DNA of 64,000 bases from Fluviicola sp. (GTDB lineage Bacteria > Bacteroidota > Bacteroidia > Flavobacteriales_D > Crocinitomicaceae). The stretch's first letter is position 1; every line of letters begins with the position of its first letter. The notes below the pieces were generated by a model. That model saw nothing but the letters and a program-made list of their open reading frames with translations. It did not search any database and was not told the DNA's origin. Shown here piece after piece: positions 8,364 to 17,110 of this stretch. The stretch lies in assembly GCA_002734085.1 (NCBI GenBank), contig NVXV01000001.1, positions 74,198 to 138,197 of the forward strand, read 5' to 3'. Made by a program: the position numbers and the translations under genes.

Positions 8364-9488
8364 CTACTTAACGATAAATTTCTTCGTAATTAAACCAGAA
8401 TCACTTTCAAATTGAATAAAATAAACTCCTTTCCGATTGATTTCAATTGTTTCTTTTGATTCAATGTTTTGTTTTGTAAAGACTTCTCTACCCAACGCAT
8501 CTACAACAACAAAAGAGTTGATCGATTCACCGAACTCCACATAAACAATTCCTTCTGATGGATTAGGATACAACTTAAACATTTCTTTCGATTGCTCTTC
8601 CTTAACAGAAGCCAAATTATTCAATTTGTATTGTCTGAAAAACCTCCAAATTTCAACGCTTGCATCAATATCATGATTGGTAACTCCAATGTCAATAGGA
8701 GCCCCAGGCCAAGTATGTTCACCGTTTATAATCTTAAAGTGCTCTACCGTTGTGTTTTGATCACCACCTGTATAAAGATAGTGTTCAGCTGTTGAACCAT
8801 CTGACATATCAATATCGGGCATGTTAGTAACAGCTGGAGTCGAGTTGCAATTTGTTTGATCGACCCAAAAGTCAACAATATCTTCTATTGGCTCCATTGT
8901 AGAATTACCTCCATAAGGAACTGTTGGATCATTTGTACCGTGAATCTGCATAATAGGCGTTGGTTTTGGTGCATTACACGAATTAAACTTTCCAACAGGC
9001 ATTGCTCCAGTAACAGATGCAACAGCCGCAATTCGATTTCCTAAGGAACATGCCAGCTCGAAGCTCATAAACCCGCCATTACTCATACCTGTACTGTAAA
9101 CGCAGTTTAAATCGATATTATAGTTTTGATCTAACTCATCAATCATTGCAGAAACAAATCCTACATCATCTGGCGAAGGAGCATCAAATGCATTCCACCA
9201 TTGCTGACCTGACCCATCAACAGTCCCTTCAGGATGAACTACAATAAAATTTGCTGTATCTGCAATTGCCGTGAAATTTCCATACAATTCTTGTTGTTGC
9301 GCATTTGAAGTGTAACCATGAAGGTTAAACACTAATGGAACAGCCTCCGTACCATCATACATTGCAGGAACATATAAACGATACTCACGTGTTATACCTC
9401 CATGCTGGATAGTTTCAACAGTATTTGATTGGGCTTGAGCAAATGTAAATGATACAGTTGCAAACAATAGTAAGTAAAGTGATTTCAT
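8364..9488 (-). CDS. T9SS-exported PHB depolymerase/feruloyl-esterase-like hydrolase
   Basis: Secreted alpha/beta-hydrolase (374 aa) of the LpqC/poly(3-hydroxybutyrate) depolymerase type. Signal peptide to about residue 19; catalytic core about 25-290 with oxyanion-hole sequence LVFNLHGYTSN, nucleophile Ser136 in GMSNGG, and a late His in NGEHTWPGA. The last 80 residues (FKLYPNPSEGIVYVEF to KKFIVK) are a type-A T9SS C-terminal sorting domain, so the enzyme is exported across the outer membrane and either anchored or released. Likely substrates are polyesters or acylated polysaccharides; the precise one cannot be told. The upstream gap to the divergent porP-like gene is 114 bases. Confidence 0.9.
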   Translation of the reverse strand: MKSLYLLLFATVSFTFAQAQSNTVETIQHGGITREYRLYVPAMYDGTEAVPLVFNLHGYTSNAQQQELYGNFTAIADTANFIVVHPEGTVDGSGQQWWNAFDAPSPDDVGFVSAMIDELDQNYNIDLNCVYSTGMSNGGFMSFELACSLGNRIAAVASVTGAMPVGKFNSCNAPKPTPIMQIHGTNDPTVPYGGNSTMEPIEDIVDFWVDQTNCNSTPAVTNMPDIDMSDGSTAEHYLYTGGDQNTTVEHFKIINGEHTWPGAPIDIGVTNHDIDASVEIWRFFRQYKLNNLASVKEEQSKEMFKLYPNPSEGIVYVEFGESINSFVVVDALGREVFTKQNIESKETIEINRKGVYFIQFESDSGLITKKFIVK

Positions 9489-9602
9489 TGTTTTAGTTTA
9501 GAGCTAAATTACAAAATAAATCAATAATGATAAATTAAATCTAAAAGGCCCTCATTGTTAAAAACGTATAAATTCCTTACTTTAGCTTAAAATCTAACAC
9601 AC

Positions 9603-10451
9603 ATGAAACGTCTATTGACTATAATTTTCATTTTTGCGGCTTCATTTCTTTTTTCGCAACAAATCAAAAATTCGGGACTCTTCCAACAAAACATTTCTTT
9701 TTTTAATCCTTCGGCTACGGCCTATCAAACGAAACATTACGCGACGATTATATATGATGAAAAGTTATCTACTTTCCCAGGTAATCCAACAACTTTTATT
9801 GCGCAGTATGAGAAAAATCTTGAAAAGATAAATTCAGGTATAGGTATTTTGATGGCTAATGAGAATATTGGATTTGCGAAATACAATATTGGAATGTTTC
9901 AATATCGATACACTCTTAAAACAGGTGAGGAAAGTCGAATTTTAGTGGGAACAAGCGCAGGTGTTTTTCATTCTAAATTTCCAGATATCATTATCATTTC
10001 AAATAGTAATGATACTCTCGAAGGTGGCAGTCAAGGTAAGTTCACAATGAACATAGGTGCTTCATATCAATGGAAAAACCTATATGCTGGAATAAGCGCA
10101 TTGAATGTTACCAAACCACTCTTTGATCGTTTAAATTACAATTCTGCAATACACTATGTAGCACACGCAAACTATGTTTTTAATGTTTCCGATAAGTTCA
10201 AGATATCTCCACAAGCTAAGTTAATGACAGAATTAGTGCAACTATCAGCTACATTCAATCTTAGATTTGAACACTACAACAAGTTTTGGTATTTGGCAGG
10301 AGTTCGAAACGTAAAATCCTTTTTGTTCGGCGCAGGGGTTCAGTTTTGGGATCGATTATACATCGGTTATCTTTATGAACATTTTACAAATTTCCTAGGT
10401 AAATATGGGCCTAGTCATGAAGCATTTGTAACATTTAAGATCAATAATTAG
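9603..10451 (+). CDS. PorP/SprF family type IX secretion outer-membrane protein
   Basis: A 282-aa outer-membrane beta-barrel protein of the PorP/SprF family; members anchor the T9SS or gliding machinery and help deliver particular, often type-B, substrates. Signal peptide MKRLLTIIFIFAASFLFSQQ; the family opening NISFFNPSATAYQTKHYATI (the position of the FNPA motif); then alternating strands such as GIGILMANENIGFAKYNIG and YAGISALNVTKPLFD. Unusually, no cargo gene adjoins it: the nearest type-B T9SS cargo in the window is at 16.1 kb. Its stop codon overlaps the stop of the convergent downstream gene by 3 bases. Confidence 0.88.
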   Translation: MKRLLTIIFIFAASFLFSQQIKNSGLFQQNISFFNPSATAYQTKHYATIIYDEKLSTFPGNPTTFIAQYEKNLEKINSGIGILMANENIGFAKYNIGMFQYRYTLKTGEESRILVGTSAGVFHSKFPDIIIISNSNDTLEGGSQGKFTMNIGASYQWKNLYAGISALNVTKPLFDRLNYNSAIHYVAHANYVFNVSDKFKISPQAKLMTELVQLSATFNLRFEHYNKFWYLAGVRNVKSFLFGAGVQFWDRLYIGYLYEHFTNFLGKYGPSHEAFVTFKINN

Positions 10452-11710
10452 TCTTTTTTGATTTCAATGTGAAAGTCGAATTTTTTAGGACTTTTATTCA
10501 AACCGTGGAACTCAATCCAAAAATTTAAAAAGCCCCCTTCTACTCTTACTATTTCGTCTGAAGAACGTTTTAACAAATTCTTATTTCCACTACGCAATAT
10601 CAAAACCTCTTCTGAGCCAGTATATTTCATAGGCGGAGAAAAAGGGAGATAGATCTCAGATCCTTTCACATTAACATTTGACTGCTTTTTGATAAAAGAC
10701 AACATCTCCTGAGGTTCAGAACTTCCCATAACCAAGCCGAAATCTATTATACTATTTTCGGTAACCTCCCGCTCTTCTATTTGATTGAAATTCTCATCAA
10801 ACACCGTCTTTGTGGTCACTTTCTCAATAACCGTTTCTCCTCCAAATTGAAGTGATAGCGTTCCATTCCAATACTTTTTAAACGCTTTATAGTCAAATTC
10901 TAATTTTTTTGTCAAACGATTAAGCTTTTCTTGCAACCAAATATTATGATAAGCTTCTATTTGTTTTGGATTCATATTCACTGCTATAAACCATTTTTTT
11001 TCAACGCTCGGATAAAAGGATATCGAATCTTGAACTCTCACTAATGGGCTTCCGCTTTCAACATACCAGCTTCCCTCAATATTCAAAGAGGAGTCAAGTA
11101 CATAGCTAATTTCGAAAAACTCATCTTTGCAAATAGTATCATTGCCTTGTGGATTTACAAATAGTTTGTTTTTTACAGATAATAGGCTGTCGCGAAATGG
11201 ATTTTTTGTAGAAAGTGCTTTGTCAAGTTGTTTTAAATTCCCCCAAGACAAAACAACATATTTCTCATTGAAATCGATGGCTGTCTTTTGATTTTTAGTG
11301 ATATATAATTGACTTGTGGTATCGACTAGTACTAGATTGTAGGACTCAAAAATTTCCTTGGCAAATTTATCACACTTTTCTTGATCTTTAATCTCCAAAT
11401 ACAAAGCAGATATATTGAGATTGTCAGAATGTGTGAAGTAGGTAGATTCTAATTCTAGTCCTGAGTTCAAGATTTGTTTCTCAAATTGACTCAAATAGAA
11501 GCTATAACTTATTCCCCATTTTAATTGACGATTTATTGTTTTCGAATCTTCTAGGATTCGTACTAAATCGAGGTGAGCCACAACTTGCTGTTCTGGGACT
11601 ACTGAAAGCAATGAAAACTTATCATTTTCTTCAGTACTTTTAGAAAAATAAACTATTGCAGCGATACAAAGTAACGCAAACAAAAAAACAACAATGAGTC
11701 TTCTATTCAT
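10448..11710 (-). CDS. Uncharacterised membrane-anchored protein
   Basis: 420 aa with one N-terminal membrane segment (LIVVFLFALLCIAAIVYF, about residues 4-21) and a large periplasmic part starting FSLLSVVPEQQVVAHLDLVR. The opening (a hydrophobic anchor, then 'VP' and a self-referential strand pattern) is similar in style to the following gene's SSYFVFTADIGRI, and the two genes are 12 bases apart on the same strand, so they are probably one operon and may be distant relatives of the DUF4836-type envelope proteins. No catalytic motif was recognised. It overlaps the stop of the convergent porP-like gene. Confidence 0.7.
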   Translation of the reverse strand: MNRRLIVVFLFALLCIAAIVYFSKSTEENDKFSLLSVVPEQQVVAHLDLVRILEDSKTINRQLKWGISYSFYLSQFEKQILNSGLELESTYFTHSDNLNISALYLEIKDQEKCDKFAKEIFESYNLVLVDTTSQLYITKNQKTAIDFNEKYVVLSWGNLKQLDKALSTKNPFRDSLLSVKNKLFVNPQGNDTICKDEFFEISYVLDSSLNIEGSWYVESGSPLVRVQDSISFYPSVEKKWFIAVNMNPKQIEAYHNIWLQEKLNRLTKKLEFDYKAFKKYWNGTLSLQFGGETVIEKVTTKTVFDENFNQIEEREVTENSIIDFGLVMGSSEPQEMLSFIKKQSNVNVKGSEIYLPFSPPMKYTGSEEVLILRSGNKNLLKRSSDEIVRVEGGFLNFWIEFHGLNKSPKKFDFHIEIKKD

Positions 11711-11722
11711 TAATCGAATAAA

Positions 11723-13636
11723 CTAATTATTAGTTCTTTCAAAGATGGTATTCATAATATCCATCATATAATATGCACCATTTTTATACTTTCCATCGAA
11801 AGTATAGTTTAATTGAATGGTCTGTTTATTATCCGTTATTCCTTTCATAGCCAACTCTGCATTTCCTGTTTTATCCTTCATGGATTCAAAGAAGTCACGC
11901 TCACGTTGATTTGTAGTTAATGTCTTAAAATCTTTGGGGAGTTCCTCCATATTCATATTTGCATAAAACATTTGGCTTGCTTTAGCCGCTTTATAACGGT
12001 CTCCACTAATAGCCTCCTTCCCATATCCTTTGAGATTGTTTTTCATTAAAGATTCATCATTCGATATAAGAATTATATTATCAATTATAGCAATGTAATA
12101 AGGCGTTCCTCCAATCGGTCCTTTATCAAAACGGTAGTAGTCTCCAATTTTCTCCATTCCAATATCATCGTATGCCCTCCAGGCTTTCATATATTTTTCC
12201 ATTAAATATGCTTTTTCTGTATATACCCCAAACGTCATAATAGGAACTTGATCTTCGTAGTTTTCTGTTTGTTCTTCATATTCAAATGTTTCTTCGTCAT
12301 AATCGTAAGTAGTTCTTTCCAACATCATTGTCTGAAGACCATTGTAAGTTACAAACATGTTTGCACTATAAATATCAAATACAGCCTCTTCATCTACTAG
12401 TTCATCTAACGTCGACCAAATGGCAGAAGCAAGTAGATATTCTGGTTTTTCTGACTCGTCCAACACGGGCATATATGATGCTTTCATTGCTTCATACGCT
12501 CCTAATCCATTCATATTGTACAGTGCAAAACCTTGCGTGTTTTCAGGAATGTAAGACAACAAATTTTCGTTAAACTTCGAATTCATGCCTGCTTTCATTA
12601 CATTCATAAAACGCTCTTCGCCATGCGTATTCCAGTCTACAGTTAATCCTGTTTTTGTAAAGTTGATGTACCCCGACTGCCATGTTTCTTTTGTAAACCT
12701 ATTCATTCCACCAAGGAGTGGGTTTTGCATTTGATAGTAATAATTATTACGATTATCATCGACAATCGCCGGATTTAGATAAATACTCCCATCCGCTACT
12801 TGTGTTTGAGTTGAAGCGTAGTTTTTATCTGTTTTTGACAATACATTTCCTTCTTTCAAAGAGCTAATAAAAGCTTCAGTTATCTTCGGTATACGACTTT
12901 CCATTACACTATCTAAGAAACGTTCGTATTTTTCATACATATCTTCTTTTTCTTCGTAATAATCATCTTCCATTTGTGCAGGTGGGTATTCATACTCTTC
13001 TTCAACTTCGATTGACTCGTCATATTCTTCCACTGCTTCCTCTTCAGTTTCATATTCCATAGGCTCCTCAATGGGTATTGATTCGGTATATTCATAATCT
13101 TCATAACCTCCCCACCTGTAAGGACGTTCCCAATGGTTTGCATCGAAAATACTATCGACAACTTCTTCAAAAAGGTAATCCTTCCAGTTCAATTCCATCA
13201 TCATAAAAGTATTTCCATGAATAAAGGCTAACCTTCTTTCATTGTAGGCTACATTTTCATTTTTCAATGCAGTTCTAAATTCTAAAGGGACTAATTCATT
13301 TTTTAAAAATGATAACTGATCTTTTAAAGGCATACTAAACCCATGAAAACTGAATGATTGTTTTATACCCGAAAACATATGGATTGACCCTGATAAATCC
13401 ATTCCAATTTCTTCTAAGGTTAATTCTTCCTTATTATAGCCCGTAACTTCTTTAACCATTTGTTGAACGAATGGATAGTCATTCATGTCTTTAATCGGCA
13501 TGGATTTAGTAATTCTTCCTATATCTGCAGTAAAAACAAAGTAGGATGAATCTGGAACCAGTCCATTATTGCTTGACTGACCATTAGAAAAGTGTACAAC
13601 AAAAAAAAGAGTTGTAATTATAAAAAGAGATTTCAT
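11723..13636 (-). CDS. Secreted DUF4836-like protein with acidic Glu/Tyr segment
   Basis: 637-aa exported protein: signal peptide to about residue 20 (TLFFVVHFSNGQ), a domain from about 30 to 170, then a strikingly acidic Glu/Tyr-rich linker (about 180-240, for example EYETEEEAVEEYDESIEVEE), then a long second domain to the C-terminus. The later part (ISNDESLMKNNLKGYG, SQMFYANMNMEELP) resembles the Bacteroidota DUF4836 family, but I hold this loosely. It has no T9SS tail and no lipobox, so a periplasmic location is likely. It sits upstream of, and 12 bases from, the 420-aa anchored protein. Confidence 0.7.
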   Translation of the reverse strand: MKSLFIITTLFFVVHFSNGQSSNNGLVPDSSYFVFTADIGRITKSMPIKDMNDYPFVQQMVKEVTGYNKEELTLEEIGMDLSGSIHMFSGIKQSFSFHGFSMPLKDQLSFLKNELVPLEFRTALKNENVAYNERRLAFIHGNTFMMMELNWKDYLFEEVVDSIFDANHWERPYRWGGYEDYEYTESIPIEEPMEYETEEEAVEEYDESIEVEEEYEYPPAQMEDDYYEEKEDMYEKYERFLDSVMESRIPKITEAFISSLKEGNVLSKTDKNYASTQTQVADGSIYLNPAIVDDNRNNYYYQMQNPLLGGMNRFTKETWQSGYINFTKTGLTVDWNTHGEERFMNVMKAGMNSKFNENLLSYIPENTQGFALYNMNGLGAYEAMKASYMPVLDESEKPEYLLASAIWSTLDELVDEEAVFDIYSANMFVTYNGLQTMMLERTTYDYDEETFEYEEQTENYEDQVPIMTFGVYTEKAYLMEKYMKAWRAYDDIGMEKIGDYYRFDKGPIGGTPYYIAIIDNIILISNDESLMKNNLKGYGKEAISGDRYKAAKASQMFYANMNMEELPKDFKTLTTNQRERDFFESMKDKTGNAELAMKGITDNKQTIQLNYTFDGKYKNGAYYMMDIMNTIFERTNN

Positions 13637-13700
13637 AAGAATAATTTGTTGCTAAATTAGTGTTTTTAGAATTGTCTAAAAACTATTCCCCTTTTAAAGT

Positions 13701-14381
13701 TTATTCTTCTAAACTCACAGAATAATTCAGCGATTTTGGATTTTGAATGATTTCATGAGGTGATAACATCAACATACAGGCAGTACCATTTTTTGCAATC
13801 TTCACGTTGACATTTGAAACCGAAGATATTTGATTAGGAAATCGCTGTATAAAAACACATTTTCCTTCTTTTAATTTGTTATAGTCCTCATCTTCCGAAG
13901 CTTTCGTTTTCCATCGATCTGAAACTTCTGTATTTATAATCCTCTCGTACCCAGCATTACTAAAATTGACTTCAAAATAATCTCCGATTTTCTGATCCTT
14001 TTTTTGCCATTTTTTAGTGGATAAATTTAATCCGTTCTTTAATGCTTCCAAATCATCAAATGTACATGAGAATTTAAGAATCCATTCCTCTGTAGATAAA
14101 GAAGCTTTGGCATTTTTGATTCCTTCTTGACTGTTCAAGTCAGCAATAAATGATTCTATTTCATTTTGTAAATCTTTTTCGGATGGGACTTTTTTACCGT
14201 CAATTGAATCCATAGCCATTACTGAGTTTAGACGGGTTTGACTAGAGCTCATATTTAATGTCACTTTATACACTCCTGAACCATCTTTATTAAAAGTCGT
14301 GTCTTCGATTAATTCAAAACAGCTTGAAAAAATAAAAATTAACGGTAAGAGTAAAGATATTTGAAGCAGCGACTTTTTCAT
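13701..14381 (-). CDS. Uncharacterised lipoprotein
   Basis: Lipoprotein of about 226 aa. I start at MKKSLLQISLLLPLIFIFSSC (ATG rc 14379-14381), which puts the lipobox FSSC at the expected place; MA two codons earlier (14387) is equally possible, while the longest frame (14429) would overlap the upstream small gene. The mature part opens FELIEDTTFNKDGSGVYKV, a style seen in Bacteroidota lipoproteins with a beta-rich domain ('edtt f n kdGSG'). No enzyme motif is visible. It belongs to the minus-strand block of unknown envelope genes from 10.4 to 15.1 kb. Confidence 0.75.
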   Translation of the reverse strand: MKKSLLQISLLLPLIFIFSSCFELIEDTTFNKDGSGVYKVTLNMSSSQTRLNSVMAMDSIDGKKVPSEKDLQNEIESFIADLNSQEGIKNAKASLSTEEWILKFSCTFDDLEALKNGLNLSTKKWQKKDQKIGDYFEVNFSNAGYERIINTEVSDRWKTKASEDEDYNKLKEGKCVFIQRFPNQISSVSNVNVKIAKNGTACMLMLSPHEIIQNPKSLNYSVSLEE

Positions 14382-14416
14382 AGCCATATCAATTAACAAG
14401 AAGCGCACCAAAATTT

Positions 14417-14602
14417 TTAGCTTCCACAATAAAGACAGCCTTCATCATCAAAATCATCTAACTCAGGATTTTCCTCAATCTCTGGACGAAGCTGTTTTTT
14501 TAATTCGTAGATTTTTTGTTGTAACTCTCCATCTTCAAAGATATTTCCTGTTAACTGGCCTTTAAGCTCTTGGATTTCTCCCATTAATTTTTCTTCTGTC
14601 AT
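14417..14602 (-). CDS. Small coiled-coil protein with C-terminal CxxC
   Basis: A 61-aa cytosolic protein: helical Lys/Glu-rich body (MTEEKLMGEIQELKGQLT, then LQQKIYELKKQLRPEIEE) and an acidic tail ending EGCLYCGS with a C-x2-C pair that could bind metal or be redox active. The ATG has the box TATTTTTG (14619-14626, minus strand) 16 bases upstream, supporting its own promoter. It ends 35 bases before the lipoprotein start. I do not recognise the family, but its codon usage and the promoter make it a plausible real gene. Confidence 0.65.
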   Translation of the reverse strand: MTEEKLMGEIQELKGQLTGNIFEDGELQQKIYELKKQLRPEIEENPELDDFDDEGCLYCGS

Positions 14603-14683
14603 TGTTGTTGGTTTTATTCAAAAATAGCTGAAAAATTTAGAACTTACTATTTTCTTAAAGCGGAGTTTTGAACTTATTTTTGT

Positions 14684-15145
14684 TTACCTCACTTTTTTAT
14701 AAGTAATTTCTAGTGTCAGCGGAATTTGAAGTTGATCAAACTTTTTCTCATAAGTAAAAGAGGTATCTGTCAATTCAACTATTGGCATTACATAAGTTTC
14801 ATTACTGTTTTTTAAATTGATTTGGGATTGATCATTCATTACCGAATATTGTCCACGAATGGTTGTGACACGGTCAGGCGCTCCACGAAATAGCTCCTCG
14901 TATGTTCCGTTGGGTTTGAATTCTATTGTTGAGTTAGTCAAGTCTTTCCCATTCTCTATCCACTGGTCTACTTTAATCTTCCAATTCTCAGGAACCAATC
15001 CCGCCAAAGCTCCAAGTCCTGAGTCTGCCGCTTTGTAGGAATCATATTCCCATTTCCCAATGAACTTATCTTCTGGATGTTGACAGGTTGACAAAACAAT
15101 CAAAAGAAAAGCACTAAATAAACTTGTTTTAAATAAAGTTCCCAT
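14684..15145 (-). CDS. Lipocalin-like small lipoprotein
   Basis: 153 aa with lipobox LSTC (acylated Cys21). The mature part begins EDKFIGKWEYDSYKA and continues with TIEFKPNGTYEELFRG and GQYSVMNDQSQINLKN, the GxW plus 'F...dGty' pattern of lipocalin-like lipoproteins of Bacteroidota, a small beta-barrel fold of unknown ligand. Its start codon is shared in space with the divergent promoter of the DUF2480 gene. A minus-strand box TAAATTTG at 15168-15175 may drive it. Confidence 0.72.
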   Translation of the reverse strand: MGTLFKTSLFSAFLLIVLSTCQHPEDKFIGKWEYDSYKAADSGLGALAGLVPENWKIKVDQWIENGKDLTNSTIEFKPNGTYEELFRGAPDRVTTIRGQYSVMNDQSQINLKNSNETYVMPIVELTDTSFTYEKKFDQLQIPLTLEITYKKVR

Positions 15146-15152
15146 AATTTTG
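15124..15152 (+). promoter_or_regulatory. Promoter of the DUF2480 gene (TTG-N18-TAATTTTG)
   Basis: TTG at 15124-15126, an 18-base spacer and TAATTTTG at 15145-15152 match both halves of the Bacteroidota promoter consensus. The predicted transcript would begin near 15157, about 35 bases before the ATG at 15192. The box overlaps the start codon of the divergent lipoprotein gene. Confidence 0.65.
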
Positions 15153-15191
15153 CATAAATTAGACTTACAAATTTATCAAATAATTTAGCTG

Positions 15192-15701
15192 ATGGAAGAG
15201 ATTGTCAACAAGGTTCAAAAAAGTGGTCTAGTCCAGATGGATTTAGCCGGTTTCAAACCAAAAATAGCAATCAAGACAATTGATTTAAAAGAAAATCTAT
15301 GGCAAGGACTCGCTCTGAAAGAAAAGGATTTTCGCACATTTGTAAAAGAAAATGATTGGGAGAAATACAAGGGGAGCGTTGTTGGTGTCTATTGTTCAGC
15401 AGATGCCATCATTCCAACCTGGGCGTTTATGCTCGTAGTCTCTAAACTGCAAGAATTCGATGTTGAGTCTTATGTTGGAGACGAAAAAGAAGTTGAAAAA
15501 GAACTCATCAAAAAGAACATTGCGGCAATTGATCTTAAAGATTATCAAGACGCTAAACTCATCATCAAAGGGTGTGCAGATATCGCTTCTCCTTCGTTTG
15601 TGATGTCTGAATTATTGAAAAAATTACAACCTGTTGCGGCGAGTATTATGTATGGAGAACCTTGTTCTACTGTGCCTGTTTTTAAGCGGAAAAAGAAGTA
15701 G
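15192..15701 (+). CDS. DUF2480 family protein
   Basis: 169-aa cytosolic protein of the Bacteroidota-specific DUF2480 family. Recognisable stretches are VQMDLAGF near the N-terminus, KGSVVGVYCSADAIIPTWAF (residues about 60-79), a central KGCADI and the end AASIMYGEPCSTVPVFKRKK. Function is unknown; conserved Cys residues (C68, C116, C161 by my approximate count) hint at metal or redox chemistry, which is inference. It has its own promoter and no co-transcribed neighbour: the next gene is 444 bases away. Confidence 0.88.
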   Translation: MEEIVNKVQKSGLVQMDLAGFKPKIAIKTIDLKENLWQGLALKEKDFRTFVKENDWEKYKGSVVGVYCSADAIIPTWAFMLVVSKLQEFDVESYVGDEKEVEKELIKKNIAAIDLKDYQDAKLIIKGCADIASPSFVMSELLKKLQPVAASIMYGEPCSTVPVFKRKKK

Positions 15702-16145
15702 TAATAGCGTACAGGCACATCGAAATTAACCTTATCCTTACTTCAATTGGTGGATCATCGATACGTAATCTTGTCATCTTAATTTATTCAAAAAGAGGTT
15801 TACGCACACCTTATCTAACATTTTTATCGTAACGTGTTAAATAACATATATTTAATCCCCTGAATTATTAAAAATCCAATATATTTTGTAAGTTAGCAGT
15901 AACGACACTACTAACACATGAAAAATAATGCTAATCAACACTTTACGACTACCCCTGATTAAGTTAGGGAATCTGAATCATAGAAGACCGTTTTATGTAA
16001 ATTTCAAACGAATTTACTTATTTTTACGTACACGTTATAGAGAGTTTGATGACCCTCCCTAATTTTTAAAAAGTATTTCGATCTAAATATGCCTTACTCA
16101 ACAGGCATGGTTCGTTGAGAAAAATTTTAAATTATACTTTATTAT
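15702..16145. other. Long intergenic region with a hairpin before the T9SS cargo gene
   Basis: This 444-base gap contains no convincing gene; the only ATG frame with any length encodes 14 codons from 15918. A perfect 6-bp hairpin ATGCCT-tactcaac-AGGCAT lies at 16089-16108, within the probable 5' leader of the next gene. TTAGGGA (near 15965) and TCCCTAA (near 16056) are complementary and could enclose a longer structure. The size and position suggest a regulated leader, but no known riboswitch was recognised. Confidence 0.4.
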
Positions 16146-17096
16146 TTGAACAACCTTGTTTTATATATAGTTATTTTAAGTGGTTTTATTTTAAAAATAA
16201 ATGCCCAACAAAACTTGATACCGAATCATAGTTTTGAAGATACAGTAAGTTGTCCTACTACAGTTGGGCTGAGCAGTGTTGACCTTTGGTTCGTTCCTAA
16301 TACATCAAGTCCTGATTATATGAACTCTTGCTCTGAAGATTTTGGTGTGCCTGAAAATGTATGGGGTTATCAAGAGGCTTATGATGGTTTGGCTTATGCT
16401 GGAGTAGTAACTTATATCAAGTCCCTTGATAACTATAGGGAGTATCTAGGTATTGAATTAGTTTCCCCCTTAATAGCAAATAAGAAATATTATTTTTCAT
16501 TCTATGTTTCTTTGGGAGATATTTATCAGTATGCTACCAAAGAGTTAGGACTGGCCACTTCAGAGACCCAAATTAATCAAAATAATAATGCAGTTTTAAC
16601 AGGAGTGAACGTTATTTTTCAACATGATAAATTTATAACTGACACCCAAAACTGGGTGAATATTTCAGGAAGTTTTATTGCAAATGGAAATGAATCTTAT
16701 CTTTACATTGGTAAGTTTTCAACCGAAACGGATACTTTGGAAGTAAACCCATCTGCTATATTCCCAGACACTTACTATTTAATAGATAACGTTTGTCTCT
16801 CAGAACAACCTTGTGTTGAACCGAGTATCGAAATCCCCAATGTGTTTACACCCAATAATGATGGGGCAAATGATTTTTTTAAAACAAAAGATCAGGGATT
16901 AATTAATAAGCAAATGGTTATTTTAAACCGATGGGGAAACGTTGTTTTTGAAAGCGATGAGTTCGAACAGTGGGATGGAAAAGATCAAAAAGGAAATGAT
17001 TGTACCGAAGGGGTTTATTTTGTAAAAGTTTCTTATGAAAATTCATTAAACAATACTATTGAAACTAAAACAGGGTTCGTTCATTTGATAAGGTAG
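16146..17096 (+). CDS. Secreted protein with type-B T9SS (gliding-motility-associated) C-terminal domain
   Basis: 316 aa starting at TTG (no ATG precedes the signal peptide NNLVLYIVILSGFILKINAQ). Mature N-terminus reads NLIPNHSFEDTVSCP, a common Bacteroidota opening with a jelly-roll-like domain (about 22-220). The last 85 residues (EIPNVFTPNNDGANDFF, ILNRWGNVVFES, WDGKDQKGNDCTEGVYFVKV) are a CHU_C/type-B T9SS sorting domain, so it is exported to the cell surface. The next gene follows 14 bases later on the same strand, suggesting that the two secreted proteins form one operon. Confidence 0.87.
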   Translation: MNNLVLYIVILSGFILKINAQQNLIPNHSFEDTVSCPTTVGLSSVDLWFVPNTSSPDYMNSCSEDFGVPENVWGYQEAYDGLAYAGVVTYIKSLDNYREYLGIELVSPLIANKKYYFSFYVSLGDIYQYATKELGLATSETQINQNNNAVLTGVNVIFQHDKFITDTQNWVNISGSFIANGNESYLYIGKFSTETDTLEVNPSAIFPDTYYLIDNVCLSEQPCVEPSIEIPNVFTPNNDGANDFFKTKDQGLINKQMVILNRWGNVVFESDEFEQWDGKDQKGNDCTEGVYFVKVSYENSLNNTIETKTGFVHLIR

Positions 17097-17110
17097 TAAT
17101 ACTTTATATT

